Positions 44,016 to 51,483 of a stretch of DNA of 64,000 bases are shown here, in pieces. Under the pieces are notes generated by a model. It did no database searches, was not told where the DNA came from, and saw only the letters and a program-made list of their open reading frames with translations. Source of the DNA: Parapontixanthobacter aurantiacus (GTDB lineage Bacteria; Pseudomonadota; Alphaproteobacteria; Sphingomonadales; Sphingomonadaceae); contig NZ_WTYW01000001.1 in the NCBI RefSeq assembly GCF_009827635.1, forward strand, positions 328,001 to 392,000. Reading direction: 5' to 3'. The first letter of the stretch is position 1; each line of letters begins with the position of its first letter. The position numbers and the translations under genes were made by a program.

Positions 44016-44471
44016 ATGTCTGACACGCTAACACCGAAACAGCATCGTTTCGTCATGGAGTATATCAAGCGGGGTGGCGAGAGAGGCGCAGGGAAGGATG
44101 CGGCGATAGCTGCTGGCTATTCCGGCAAACACGCAGCCAAGACAGCCTACGATCTGCTCCAACTGCCTAAGATAGCGGAAGTCATCGACAAGGAACGCCA
44201 AGACACCGCCGATAGGAACAGGATCGACGCGGATTGGGTCATTGAGCGGCTGAAGCACGAAGCGGAAGACCCGGATAACAGCGGTGGCGAGAGGATCAGG
44301 GCGATAGAGCTGCTTGGCAAGACGCTCCGACTGTTCGTTGAACGAAAGGAAGTCGAGCATACGCATAGGTCCGACTTCTTCGCGTCGATTGATCTGTCCG
44401 AGGAAGACACCGAGGTTATCGAGGCTGAATATCGAGAGTTGGTGGAAGGGGATAGAGTAGCGATTCTCTGA
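44016..44471 (+). CDS. terS: Phage-type terminase small subunit
   Basis: A 151-residue protein. LTPKQHRFVMEYI at 5-17, then AAIAAGYSGKHAAKTAYDLL and PKIAEVIDKE, is the Terminase_2 small-subunit N-terminal helix-turn-helix that binds the packaging site. The C-terminal part carries a basic/acidic helical region and ends with an acidic tail. No large terminase gene is in the window. The ATG at 44016 follows AGAGAGAAA; an in-frame ATG at 43965 overlaps the last iteron and is less likely. In satellites such a lone terS redirects helper packaging. Confidence 0.88.
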   Translation: MSDTLTPKQHRFVMEYIKRGGERGAGKDAAIAAGYSGKHAAKTAYDLLQLPKIAEVIDKERQDTADRNRIDADWVIERLKHEAEDPDNSGGERIRAIELLGKTLRLFVERKEVEHTHRSDFFASIDLSEEDTEVIEAEYRELVEGDRVAIL

Positions 44472-44548
44472 TGCCGCCAGACGACCCTGAGAGGCTTCTG
44501 AAGGCGAAATTTACTTCCCCGGCTACCCCTCCACCGATGACGGTCTAG
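44471..44548 (+). pseudogene. 25-codon ORF stub translationally coupled to terS
   Basis: ATG at 44471 overlaps the terS stop (TGATG) and the frame reads 25 codons, MPPDDPERLLKAKFTSPAT and on, before TAG at 44546-44548. The overlap is the usual coupling of real gene pairs, so it may be the start of a lost next gene, possibly the large terminase. Too short to identify. Confidence 0.4.
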
Positions 44549-44716
44549 AACGACTCAAAAGCGATTCTCGGGGCGTATAGGATGTTGCGCCTTACGGGTA
44601 CCCCTGGGTAGGCACGTGGTGCAGAGAAGTCGCGCCAAAACCTGAATGGTTCCATCCAGGTTATCGGAGGCAGGGGGGCAGAAATCTGAGAGTACCTTAC
44701 CCAGGCACACCCGGAT

Positions 44717-44734
44717 GCAAAATTTCGATTTTGC
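44717..44734. terminator. Small hairpin near the right end of the element
   Basis: A 7-bp perfect stem, GCAAAAT and ATTTTGC, closed by a TTCG loop. It may be a terminator or an integrase/excisionase structure; the following sequence has no long T-run, so a strong intrinsic terminator is uncertain. Confidence 0.4.
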
Positions 44735-44736
44735 GC

Positions 44737-44749
44737 GGCTTACTATGTG
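44737..44749. promoter_or_regulatory. Possible arm-type integrase site, right end
   Basis: GGCTTACTATGTG, one base different from the left-end copy at 32557-32569, in the same orientation and 52 bp inside the right repeat. See the left-end entry for the interpretation. Confidence 0.35.
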
Positions 44750-44800
44750 ATTGCTAGGATATAAGAAATCCAGCGTCTGACGGCGTAAGTCATTGAAATG

Positions 44801-44858
44801 ATGGTGGGTGATGACAGGCTCGAACTGCCGACCCTCTCGGTGTAAACGAGATGCTCTA
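44801..44858. repeat. Right attachment-site repeat within tRNA-Val
   Basis: Perfect direct copy of 32392-32449. It coincides with the 3' half and anticodon arm of the intact tRNA-Val gene, so integration restored a functional tRNA from element-borne sequence. Confidence 0.93.
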
Positions 44859-44877
44859 CCAACTGAGCTAATCACCC
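44802..44877 (-). tRNA. tRNA-Val (anticodon UAC), element integration target
   Basis: A 76-nt cloverleaf on the minus strand. The acceptor GGGTGAT pairs with ATCACCC, and CCA is encoded at 44802-44804. The anticodon loop UUUACAC gives UAC (valine). The 5' quarter is chromosomal; the rest is the attachment core shared with the left repeat. Confidence 0.97.
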
Positions 44878-45006
44878 GGTATTCCAGCGTCGGTTTCGTG
44901 CGGCAATGCCTCGAATCCCGACCGGAAGTGGCGCTTCTACAACCATCGCCGACGAAATCAATCCAAAATCATTGCGAATTGCCGCGCCCTCTCTAAGGCG
45001 GCGGGA

Positions 45007-46002
45007 ATGAGCGACCAGCACATCCTCGTCCTCGCCACGGGCGGCACGATCGCGGGCACTGCCGGCTCCGCGACGCGGCGCGACTATCGCCCCGGCCAGA
45101 TCGGCATCGCGGAGTTTCTCGCCGAAATCGCCACGCTGGACTTGCCCGCAAAACTCGAAGGGCGGCAGATCGCCAATATCGGCAGCGAGGACATGGGACC
45201 GGACCTCTGGCGAAAGCTGCACGAAGCAGCGAGCGAGGCGCTGGCCGACCCGGCGTGCGGCGGGATCATCGTCACGCACGGCACCGACACGGCGGAGGAA
45301 ACCGCCTTCCTCCTCGACCAGACCTTGCCGTGCCACAAGCCCGTTGTGCTGGTGGGCGCAATGCGGCCAGCCGATGCGGTCGGCAGCGACGGCCTCAGGA
45401 ATTTCGCCAACGGCGTGCGCGTCGCGGGCGACGAGGCAGCCGCCGGGCGCGGCGTCGTGCTGGTGATGAGCGACCGGGTGTTCGCGGCGCGCGATGCGCG
45501 CAAGGCGCTGACGAGCGGAGTCGATGCCTTTCGCGGCTTTCCGCGTGGACCGATCGGCCATGTCACGCCGACATCGCTCGACTGGTTCGGCCCGGCATGG
45601 CGGCTCGACGAGAACGGCCACCCGGAAGGGGCGCGGTACGAATTGTTCACGGACAGTCCGCGGGTGCCGATCCTTCATGCCTATGCCGGGATGCCGACGA
45701 TCGACGTCGACCGGGCGCTTGGCGACGGGGCGCAGGGGCTGGTGTTCGCAGGCTTCGGAGAGGGCAACATGCCCGGACCGGTGCGCGATCGGCTGGCTGC
45801 CGCGGCTGAAAGCGGCGTGCTGGTCGTGCGTGCGAGCCGGGTGGACGAAGGGCTGGTGGACCGCGAACCGGACGATGCGCGGCTCGGCTTCATCGCCGCA
45901 CGCGCGCTCGGCCCGGCCAAGGCGAGGGTGCTGCTGCAACTGCTGCTCGCGAACGGGGTGACCGATCCGCAAGAAGCGCAGGCGGCTTTCGACCGGCGGT
46001 GA
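45007..46002 (+). CDS. L-asparaginase (type II-like)
   Basis: A protein of 331 residues. The two active-site threonine motifs are clear: LATGGTIAGT at 9-18 and IVTHGTDTAEET near 88-99 (with the Lys/Asp partner region GAMRPADAVGSDG). No signal peptide is seen, so it is probably cytoplasmic despite the type II-like sequence. It hydrolyses asparagine to aspartate. The first chromosomal gene to the right of the element; a run of 15 G follows 4 bp after the stop. Confidence 0.92.
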   Translation: MSDQHILVLATGGTIAGTAGSATRRDYRPGQIGIAEFLAEIATLDLPAKLEGRQIANIGSEDMGPDLWRKLHEAASEALADPACGGIIVTHGTDTAEETAFLLDQTLPCHKPVVLVGAMRPADAVGSDGLRNFANGVRVAGDEAAAGRGVVLVMSDRVFAARDARKALTSGVDAFRGFPRGPIGHVTPTSLDWFGPAWRLDENGHPEGARYELFTDSPRVPILHAYAGMPTIDVDRALGDGAQGLVFAGFGEGNMPGPVRDRLAAAAESGVLVVRASRVDEGLVDREPDDARLGFIAARALGPAKARVLLQLLLANGVTDPQEAQAAFDRR

Positions 46003-46006
46003 GGGC

Positions 46007-46021
46007 GGGGGGGGGGGGGGG
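46007..46021. repeat. Homopolymer run of 15 G
   Basis: Fifteen consecutive G residues 4 bp after the asparaginase stop. Such runs are prone to slippage in replication and sequencing, so the length may be wrong or variable. It lies outside any coding frame I accept. Confidence 0.9.
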
Positions 46022-46136
46022 CTGCTTCCCCGCCCGCTCCGCCAAGATCGGACCTACGGGTAACGACCCCATTGCGGACATTAGGCCGCTGATGCATTGA
46101 TGAACCATACCTCGCCTGAAACCGCTTGCGCTGAAC

Positions 46137-46376
46137 TTGCTCCTGTTGGCCGGTCTTGTCGTCAGCAATGTCGCCATCTGGCGCTTGCTGCTTGGGTATT
46201 TCCCTGACCTCTCACAAGTCGCAGCGGTGTTTCTCGGGCTCGCGGGGATGTTGGCGTTTTACATTGTCTACTTTCGGCGGCGGTCATGCGGCCACGGAAG
46301 AATAACGGAAGGTGGTCGGCACATGTGGTGGCCTCACATCGTCAACCACTGCCCTGAATGTGGAGACGAAGTTTAG
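46137..46376 (+). CDS. Small two-helix membrane protein, start uncertain
   Basis: A 79-residue open frame with two hydrophobic helices (about 1-22 and 27-46), a basic stretch RRRSCGHGR and a C-terminal CPECGDEV like half a zinc ribbon. The only possible starts are TTG (46137) and CTG codons; an ATG at 46100 is in another frame, so an indel or a sequencing slip near 46120 is possible. Unknown function. Confidence 0.4.
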   Translation: MLLLAGLVVSNVAIWRLLLGYFPDLSQVAAVFLGLAGMLAFYIVYFRRRSCGHGRITEGGRHMWWPHIVNHCPECGDEV

Positions 46377-46522
46377 TCTAGCAGCGGCTGCGCGGCAGTG
46401 TCCCCTTTCCACCCCAATCCCAGTCGTTTAGCCACTATTAGTCGACCAATAAAAGCGGTCTTTATCCGAACCGCGACGGAGCCCCGGTCTTTTCCGAGGC
46501 CCCGCCGATCATCAATCCAGAC

Positions 46523-47635
46523 TCACCCCCAGGGCGTGACGAGGTATTTCTCGCCGGTCTTCATCGCGCGGTAATTCGTCGCCGCGTCCTTCGTCAGCAT
46601 TTCCTCGAGATTGACGCGCTTCTTGTAATGGCTGGCGAAGGTCGTCGTGAGGTTGTCGAGCACGCGCTTCCGCATCCGGCCTGCCGTTTCCTGTCCGGCC
46701 TGCTGGAGGAACGGGGTCAGCAGCCAGCCCGACAGCGTCCAGCCGAAGCCGTAGGACGGCGTCAGGATCGTCGGGCCCAGATCGAGGCGGCCATAGATGT
46801 ACATCTTCTTCTGCTGGTTGGAGCCATAGCGCGAATATTCGCTCATCTTGCCGACCGCGACCTGTTCCATCGCCTTGAAGATTGTGTCGATCGTCTTGCC
46901 GCCGCCGATCGGATCGAAGCCGTAATAGGCATCGGTCGCATCGATCGCGCCGCGCAGCTGGTCCATGAAATTGTCGTCGGAGGAATTGACGACGTGCTTC
47001 GCGCCGAGGTTCTTCAGCAGATCGACCTGCTCCTGCTTGCGGACGATGTTGACGAGCGCGATGTCGTCCTCCTGACAGATGCGGTTGAGCATCTGGCCGA
47101 GATTGGAGGCGGCGGCGGCGTGAACTATTGCCTTCTGCCCTTCCATCTTAGCATTCTCGACGAAGCCCAGCGCGGTCATCGGGTTGACGAAGGCGCTCGC
47201 CCCGTCCTCCGCCGAATGATCGCCCAGCGGCAGGCACATCGCCGCCTCGGCAATCGCGTATTGGGAGAAGGCATGGCCCGGCACGCAGGCGACCCGCTGC
47301 CCCATCAGCGCCTGAGCCGCTTCGCCGTCGCCAGCTGCGACGACCGTGCCCGCGCCCTCGTTGCCGACGGGCAGGCGCTGTCCGTGGCGGCCTTTTGCGC
47401 CCGAGAGGAACGGTTCGGCCATCTGCGCGACGATCTTGCCGTCCGAATATTCGGCATTGTCGAGATCCGCCGGGCCGAACAGGAGCGCGAGATCGCTCGG
47501 ATTGATCGGCGCGGCTTCCATCTTCACGAGCACCTGATTGCCGGTCGGATCGGGGAATTCGGTCTCGGCCACTTCGACGGTCAGCGCGCCACCCTTGTCC
47601 AGCGTCGTGAAAATCTGTTTTCCGGTGGTCGTCAT
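46523..47635 (-). CDS. MDR-family (zinc-independent) oxidoreductase
   Basis: A 370-residue medium-chain dehydrogenase/reductase. N-terminal GroES-like part with VGNEGAGTVVAAGDG, and a Rossmann part with AIVHAAAASNLGQML and VNIVRKQEQVDLLKNLGA, both quinone-reductase-like. No zinc-ligand cysteines are present. Likely an NADPH-dependent quinone or enal reductase; substrate not known. It is downstream of truA on the same strand after a 94-bp gap. Confidence 0.85.
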   Translation of the reverse strand: MTTTGKQIFTTLDKGGALTVEVAETEFPDPTGNQVLVKMEAAPINPSDLALLFGPADLDNAEYSDGKIVAQMAEPFLSGAKGRHGQRLPVGNEGAGTVVAAGDGEAAQALMGQRVACVPGHAFSQYAIAEAAMCLPLGDHSAEDGASAFVNPMTALGFVENAKMEGQKAIVHAAAASNLGQMLNRICQEDDIALVNIVRKQEQVDLLKNLGAKHVVNSSDDNFMDQLRGAIDATDAYYGFDPIGGGKTIDTIFKAMEQVAVGKMSEYSRYGSNQQKKMYIYGRLDLGPTILTPSYGFGWTLSGWLLTPFLQQAGQETAGRMRKRVLDNLTTTFASHYKKRVNLEEMLTKDAATNYRAMKTGEKYLVTPWG

Positions 47636-47729
47636 GTTCGCTCTCCTATTTTCGTTTAACTGCGACGCTTTGGCAGACGAGGCCGCGTCGCTTCATTGGC
47701 GCGGTTCCTTGCAATCGCGCGGGCCTGCG

Positions 47730-48470
47730 TCAATCGGGATAAACCGCTTCGACGAAATAGAGGCCGTGCGGCGGGGCGTTGAGACCCAGCGCATTGCGAT
47801 CGCGTGCGGCCAGCGCCTCGGCGACCCGTGCGACGGGCCAGCGGCCCATGCCGACGAGCGCGAGGCATCCGACCATCGAGCGCACCTGATGGTGAAGGAA
47901 GCTGCGCGCCTCCGCATAGATGGTGATCCGGTCGTCGGTGCGCTCCACCTCGAGCCGGTCGAGCGATTTGACGGGGCTCGCCGCCTGGCAATGGACCGAG
48001 CGGAAGGTCGTGAAGTCGTGCTGCCCGACCAACGCCTGCGCGGCGTCGTTCATCGCATCTGCGTCGAGTTCCTGCCGGACGAGCCAGGCACGGTTCTTTT
48101 CCAGCGTCAGCGGCGCACGGCGATTGGCGATCCGATATTGGTATCGCCGTCCGATGCAGGAAAAGCGCGCGTGCCAGTCCTCGTCGACTTCCTCGCAGGC
48201 GAGAATGGCGACCGGGGCCGGGCGCAGATGCGCGTTCAGCGCCTCCATGAAGCGGAAGGGGGTCATGTCCTTTGCGATGTCGAGATGGCTGCGCATGGCA
48301 AGCGCGTGAACGCCGCTGTCGGTCCGGCCCGCGCTGTGCAGGATGACGCGCTCCCCCGTCACGGCGAAAGCGGCGTCCTCCACCGCCTGCTGCACGCTCG
48401 GCCCATGCGCCTGCCGCTGCAGCCCCTGGAACGGCGTGCCGTCGAATTCGATCGTCAGCGCAAGCCGCAT
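47730..48470 (-). CDS. truA: tRNA pseudouridine synthase A
   Basis: A 246-residue enzyme modifying U38-40 of tRNAs. Catalytic Asp51 lies in [11 protein letters not shown], and [13 protein letters not shown] and the C-terminal [13 protein letters not shown] are typical. Its ATG shares one base with the fmt stop (TGATG), so fmt and truA form one operon. Confidence 0.95.
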   Translation of the reverse strand: MRLALTIEFDGTPFQGLQRQAHGPSVQQAVEDAAFAVTGERVILHSAGRTDSGVHALAMRSHLDIAKDMTPFRFMEALNAHLRPAPVAILACEEVDEDWHARFSCIGRRYQYRIANRRAPLTLEKNRAWLVRQELDADAMNDAAQALVGQHDFTTFRSVHCQAASPVKSLDRLEVERTDDRITIYAEARSFLHHQVRSMVGCLALVGMGRWPVARVAEALAARDRNALGLNAPPHGLYFVEAVYPD

Positions 48471-49375
48471 CAGGAGAGGCGCGTTCCCGGCTCGATCCGC
48501 TTCCCGCGAAGGAAGTCCTTCGTGTCCATGGCGGGCTTTCCGGCGCGCTGGATGCGGGTCGGGCGGATCGCCGCATGGCCGCAGGCGATGGTGAACTCCT
48601 CGTCCAGCACCGTCGCCGGTTCACCCTGGCGCCCGATCACCTGCGCCGAGAGTATGCGGAGGCGCTCGCCTTCCAGTTCGCAGAACGCCCCCGGCCGGGG
48701 AGCGAATGCGCGGATCTGTCGCTCGATGAACTCCGCATCGCGGGTCCAGTCGATCCGGCTTTCCGCTTTGTCGATCTTGGGCGCGTGAGTCGCTTCCGCG
48801 TCGTCCTGCGCAATGGGGCGATGGATGGCGAGATCGCGCAGCGTGCCGACCATCAGCTGCGCGCCTTTCTCGGCCAGTTCGGCTTCGAGTTCGCCTGCCG
48901 TCTTGTCGTCGATGGGGGTCCGAACCGTCGCCAGCATCGGCCCGGTGTCGAGACCTTTCTCCATCTGCATGATGGTGATGCCCGTGACGCTGTCGCCGGC
49001 GAGGATGCTGCGCTGGATCGGCGCGGCGCCGCGCCACGCGGGCAGGAGGCTCGCATGGACATTGAGGCAGCCATGCTCGGGAATGTCGAGGATCGCTTGC
49101 GGCAATATGAGGCCATAGGCGGCGACGACCGCGATGTCCGGCTCCAGCGCGGCGAAGCGGTCGCGTTCCTCCTCGCTTTTAAGCGAAACGGGCGAGCGCA
49201 CCTCGATACCCAGCGTTTCGGCTTCCTTCTGGACGGGCGAGGACTGTAATTTTTTGCCGCGTCCCGCCTTTCTGGGCGGCTGGGTATAGGCAGCGAGCAG
49301 CGTATGGCCGGCATGGTCGAGCGCGCGCAGCGTCGGCACTGCGAATTCGGGTGTTCCCATGAAAACAATACGCAT
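48470..49375 (-). CDS. fmt: Methionyl-tRNA formyltransferase
   Basis: A 301-residue enzyme that formylates initiator Met-tRNA with 10-formyl-THF. [11 protein letters not shown] at 6-16, the catalytic [17 protein letters not shown] and DTGPML are clear, and the C-terminal tRNA-binding beta-barrel starts about 205. The upstream extension of the open frame is not homologous. It is divergent from recR, while its usual partner def lies 0.9 kb away on the opposite strand. Confidence 0.96.
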   Translation of the reverse strand: MRIVFMGTPEFAVPTLRALDHAGHTLLAAYTQPPRKAGRGKKLQSSPVQKEAETLGIEVRSPVSLKSEEERDRFAALEPDIAVVAAYGLILPQAILDIPEHGCLNVHASLLPAWRGAAPIQRSILAGDSVTGITIMQMEKGLDTGPMLATVRTPIDDKTAGELEAELAEKGAQLMVGTLRDLAIHRPIAQDDAEATHAPKIDKAESRIDWTRDAEFIERQIRAFAPRPGAFCELEGERLRILSAQVIGRQGEPATVLDEEFTIACGHAAIRPTRIQRAGKPAMDTKDFLRGKRIEPGTRLS

Positions 49376-49517
49376 TACATAGCTCCTCACCGCTTCGATC
49401 CCGGCAGTCGCTCGTTCCTTTTGGGAAGCGCGCATTGCGGACCGTCGGCGCGGCCAGCGATAGGCAAGGCTTGACGCTTCGACAAGCGGAGCCGCACGAG
49501 GAAGGCATTCGGCACAG

Positions 49518-50114
49518 ATGGCATCGCAGGAGATCGAGACGCTCGCGGCTGCGCTTGCCCGCCTGCCCGGGCTCGGCCCGCGCAGCGCGCGCCGGGCGGT
49601 GCTGTATCTCGTCAAGCGCCGCGAGAATGCGCTGCCCGCCCTGCTGGAGGCGCTGGAGGGGGTGCGCGATACGTTGGTCGAGTGCGACATCTGCGGCAAT
49701 GTCGATACGCGTAACCCGTGCGGCGTATGCAGCGATCCGCGCCGCGATGCGCGCAGCATTTGCGTCGTGGAGGATGTCGCCGATCTATGGGCCCTGGACC
49801 GGGCGAGGCTGTTCACCGGAACCTATCACGTGCTGGGCGGCAAGCTGTCGGCGCTCGACGGCGTGCGGCCCGAAGACCTCAGCATTGCCGAATTGCTCGA
49901 ACGGGTCGGCGGTGGCGGCGTGGACGAGATCGTGCTCGCGATGAACGCGACGCTGGAGGGGCAGACGACCGCGCATTACATCGCGGAACGGCTGGAGGAC
50001 TTGCCGGTGCGCGTCACGCAGTTGGCGCATGGCCTGCCGGTCGGGGGCGAGCTCGACTATCTCGACGAGGGAACGCTGGCGCAGGCGCTGAGGGCGCGGC
50101 GGCCGCTGGGGTAG
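49518..50114 (+). CDS. recR: Recombination mediator RecR
   Basis: A protein of 198 residues of the RecFOR pathway. The N-terminal helix-hairpin-helix ([14 protein letters not shown]), the four-Cys zinc finger (Cys56, Cys59, Cys68, Cys71), and the Toprim domain with [13 protein letters not shown] and [10 protein letters not shown] are all present. It loads RecA at gaps. Two hairpins follow but no clear terminator before def. Confidence 0.96.
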   Translation: MASQEIETLAAALARLPGLGPRSARRAVLYLVKRRENALPALLEALEGVRDTLVECDICGNVDTRNPCGVCSDPRRDARSICVVEDVADLWALDRARLFTGTYHVLGGKLSALDGVRPEDLSIAELLERVGGGGVDEIVLAMNATLEGQTTAHYIAERLEDLPVRVTQLAHGLPVGGELDYLDEGTLAQALRARRPLG

Positions 50115-50315
50115 TTTACTTCTCTCGCGGCAATTCGCTGCGCGAATGCCTCCGAGGGGGCGGCGCATAAGCGCCGACGCGCGGTCGCGCTTGCGGTTCG
50201 TCGCTTCGACGAGCCGGGTCTCATGCTTGACCTTTCATGCTTCGCTCCCTTTTGGAAGGACCGGGGTGGGTGCTGCGCGCTTGCAGGAGGGCGGGGCAGC
50301 GACTATCTTCGTGCC

Positions 50316-50882
50316 ATGACCATTCACACGATTATCGAAGCGCCCGATCCGCGGCTGAAGACCGTTTCCGAGCCGGTGACCGAGTTCGATGCGGACTTGA
50401 AGACCCTGACCGACGACATGTTCGAGACGATGTATGCCGCCAACGGCATCGGTCTCGCGGCGATCCAGATCGGCGTGCCCAAGCGCATCCTCGTCATCGA
50501 CCTGCAACCCGAGGACCCGGACGCGCCGCCGGTCGAATGCGACCATGACGGGCATAGTCACACGCATCCGGCGACGAAGAAGGAACCGCGTATCTTCGTC
50601 AATCCCGAGATCCTCGACCCGTCGCAGGAACTCGCGACCTATCAGGAAGGCTGCCTGTCGGTCCCCGACATCTATGCCGATGTCGACCGCCCGTCGGCCT
50701 GCCGCGTCCGCTATCAGGACCTTGACGGCAACCACCATGAGGAAGACCTGACGGGCATGATGGCGACCTGCATCCAGCACGAGATGGATCACCTCGAAGG
50801 TATTCTCTTCATCGACCATTTGAGCCGCCTCAAGCGCCAGATGGCGCTGAAGAAGCTGGACAAGCTTCGCCGCGCGGCCTGA
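50316..50882 (+). CDS. def: Peptide deformylase
   Basis: A 188-residue metallohydrolase that removes the N-formyl group from nascent peptides. Motifs: GIGLAAIQ (44-51), EGCLSVP (111-117, metal Cys113) and QHEMDH (154-159, metal His155/His159). Residues 76-84 (DHDGHSHTH) are an unusual His-rich insertion not in E. coli PDF. The ATG at 50316 matches homologues. A strong bidirectional terminator follows. Confidence 0.95.
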   Translation: MTIHTIIEAPDPRLKTVSEPVTEFDADLKTLTDDMFETMYAANGIGLAAIQIGVPKRILVIDLQPEDPDAPPVECDHDGHSHTHPATKKEPRIFVNPEILDPSQELATYQEGCLSVPDIYADVDRPSACRVRYQDLDGNHHEEDLTGMMATCIQHEMDHLEGILFIDHLSRLKRQMALKKLDKLRRAA

Positions 50883-50902
50883 TATCGTCCAGACGAGATA
50901 GC

Positions 50903-50932
50903 AAAAAGCCCCGCCGTGAAGCGGGGCTTTTT
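50903..50932. terminator. Bidirectional Rho-independent terminator
   Basis: AAAAAGCCCCGC (50903-50914) pairs with GCGGGGCTTTTT (50921-50932) around CGTGAA. Strong GC stem with A and T tracts on both sides, between the convergent def and copper-storage-type genes. Confidence 0.92.
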
Positions 50933-50956
50933 CGTTCGTGATACGGCTGCGTCGCC

Positions 50957-51361
50957 TCAGGCGTGCTGCTGTTGCTGCATCCCGTTGAGTGCCTTCAGGC
51001 AATCGTCGGCACATTCGCGGCACATCTGCGCGCAGCGGCGGCAGTGGTCGTTATCGTGCTTCTTGCATTCGTCTTCGCAGATTTCGCAGGCCATGATGCA
51101 GGTCCGCAGCATCTGCTCGATGAGGCCCACATTGCCGGAGGTGCGGCGCGTCGCGATGCGATAGGTCGCGGTGCACACGTCGGAGCAATCGAGGCAGTCG
51201 CGGATGCAATCGCGCATGTCGCCCTCTTCGGCGAGGCAGGCATCGGCGCAGGAATTGCAGATCGCCGCGCAATACATCGCGTGCTTCACCGCCTCGGCCA
51301 GTTGCTCATTATAGTCGGCCCCGACCTGCGGGTGTTCGGAAATCATTTCCTTGATGGACAT
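50957..51361 (-). CDS. Cys-rich four-helix-bundle copper-storage-type protein
   Basis: A 134-residue cytoplasmic protein without a signal peptide and with 17 cysteines, arranged in CxxxC and CxxC spacings along amphipathic helices (for example CADACLAEEGDMRDCIRDC and CRRCAQMCRECADDC). This is the DUF326/cytosolic copper-storage protein (Csp) pattern, where thiolates line the inside of a four-helix bundle and bind many Cu(I) ions. Metal and capacity are inferred. It shares the terminator with def. Confidence 0.85.
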   Translation of the reverse strand: MSIKEMISEHPQVGADYNEQLAEAVKHAMYCAAICNSCADACLAEEGDMRDCIRDCLDCSDVCTATYRIATRRTSGNVGLIEQMLRTCIMACEICEDECKKHDNDHCRRCAQMCRECADDCLKALNGMQQQQHA

Positions 51362-51483
51362 GGGAAGAATTCTCCTTTCGAAACAGGAGCGAACAAGCGC
51401 GGCGTCTGGTTCCGTCCTTTTGCACCATTTCGGATGCAGTTCGACTTGGCAGGCGCCCGGCGTTCCGTCTATGTTCCCGCGTC

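Larger units (their letters stand above)
44549..44800. other. Gap between terS stub and right attachment repeat
   Basis: No gene is supported. It holds an imperfect hairpin at 44639-44662, a stem-loop at 44717-44734 (GCAAAAT and ATTTTGC around TTCG), and the arm-like GGCTTACTATGTG at 44737-44749. These are probably attachment-region structures of the element. An antisense open frame across it runs into the tRNA and is noise. Confidence 0.5.
32392..44858. mobile_element. PICI-like integrated element (12.5 kb) in tRNA-Val with type I R-M cargo
   Basis: Bounded by perfect 58-bp direct repeats at 32392-32449 and 44801-44858 that match the 3' part of tRNA-Val. Gene order: tyrosine integrase, AlpA-like regulator, winged-helix replication-like protein, hsdM, hsdS, hsdR, a UDG-like protein, serine resolvase, a repeat protein, iterons and a small terminase subunit. 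The cargo from 40.5 to 43.5 kb looks more AT-rich than the flanks, and hsdM/hsdR less so, which suggests a mosaic. No structural phage genes are present. The plan resembles PICI satellites of Gram-negative hosts; mobility and helper dependence are inference. Confidence 0.8.

Noticed and set aside
32392-44858. Complete prophage
   Set aside because: No portal, capsid, tail, lysis or large-terminase genes; only the small terminase subunit is present.
44555-44875. 106-codon antisense frame at the right end of the element
   Set aside because: It runs through the tRNA-Val gene and attachment repeat and has no coding features.
50115-50222. Terminator after recR
   Set aside because: Hairpins such as CGGCGC/GCGCCG near 50161-50176 are present but lack a T-run, so termination is not supported.
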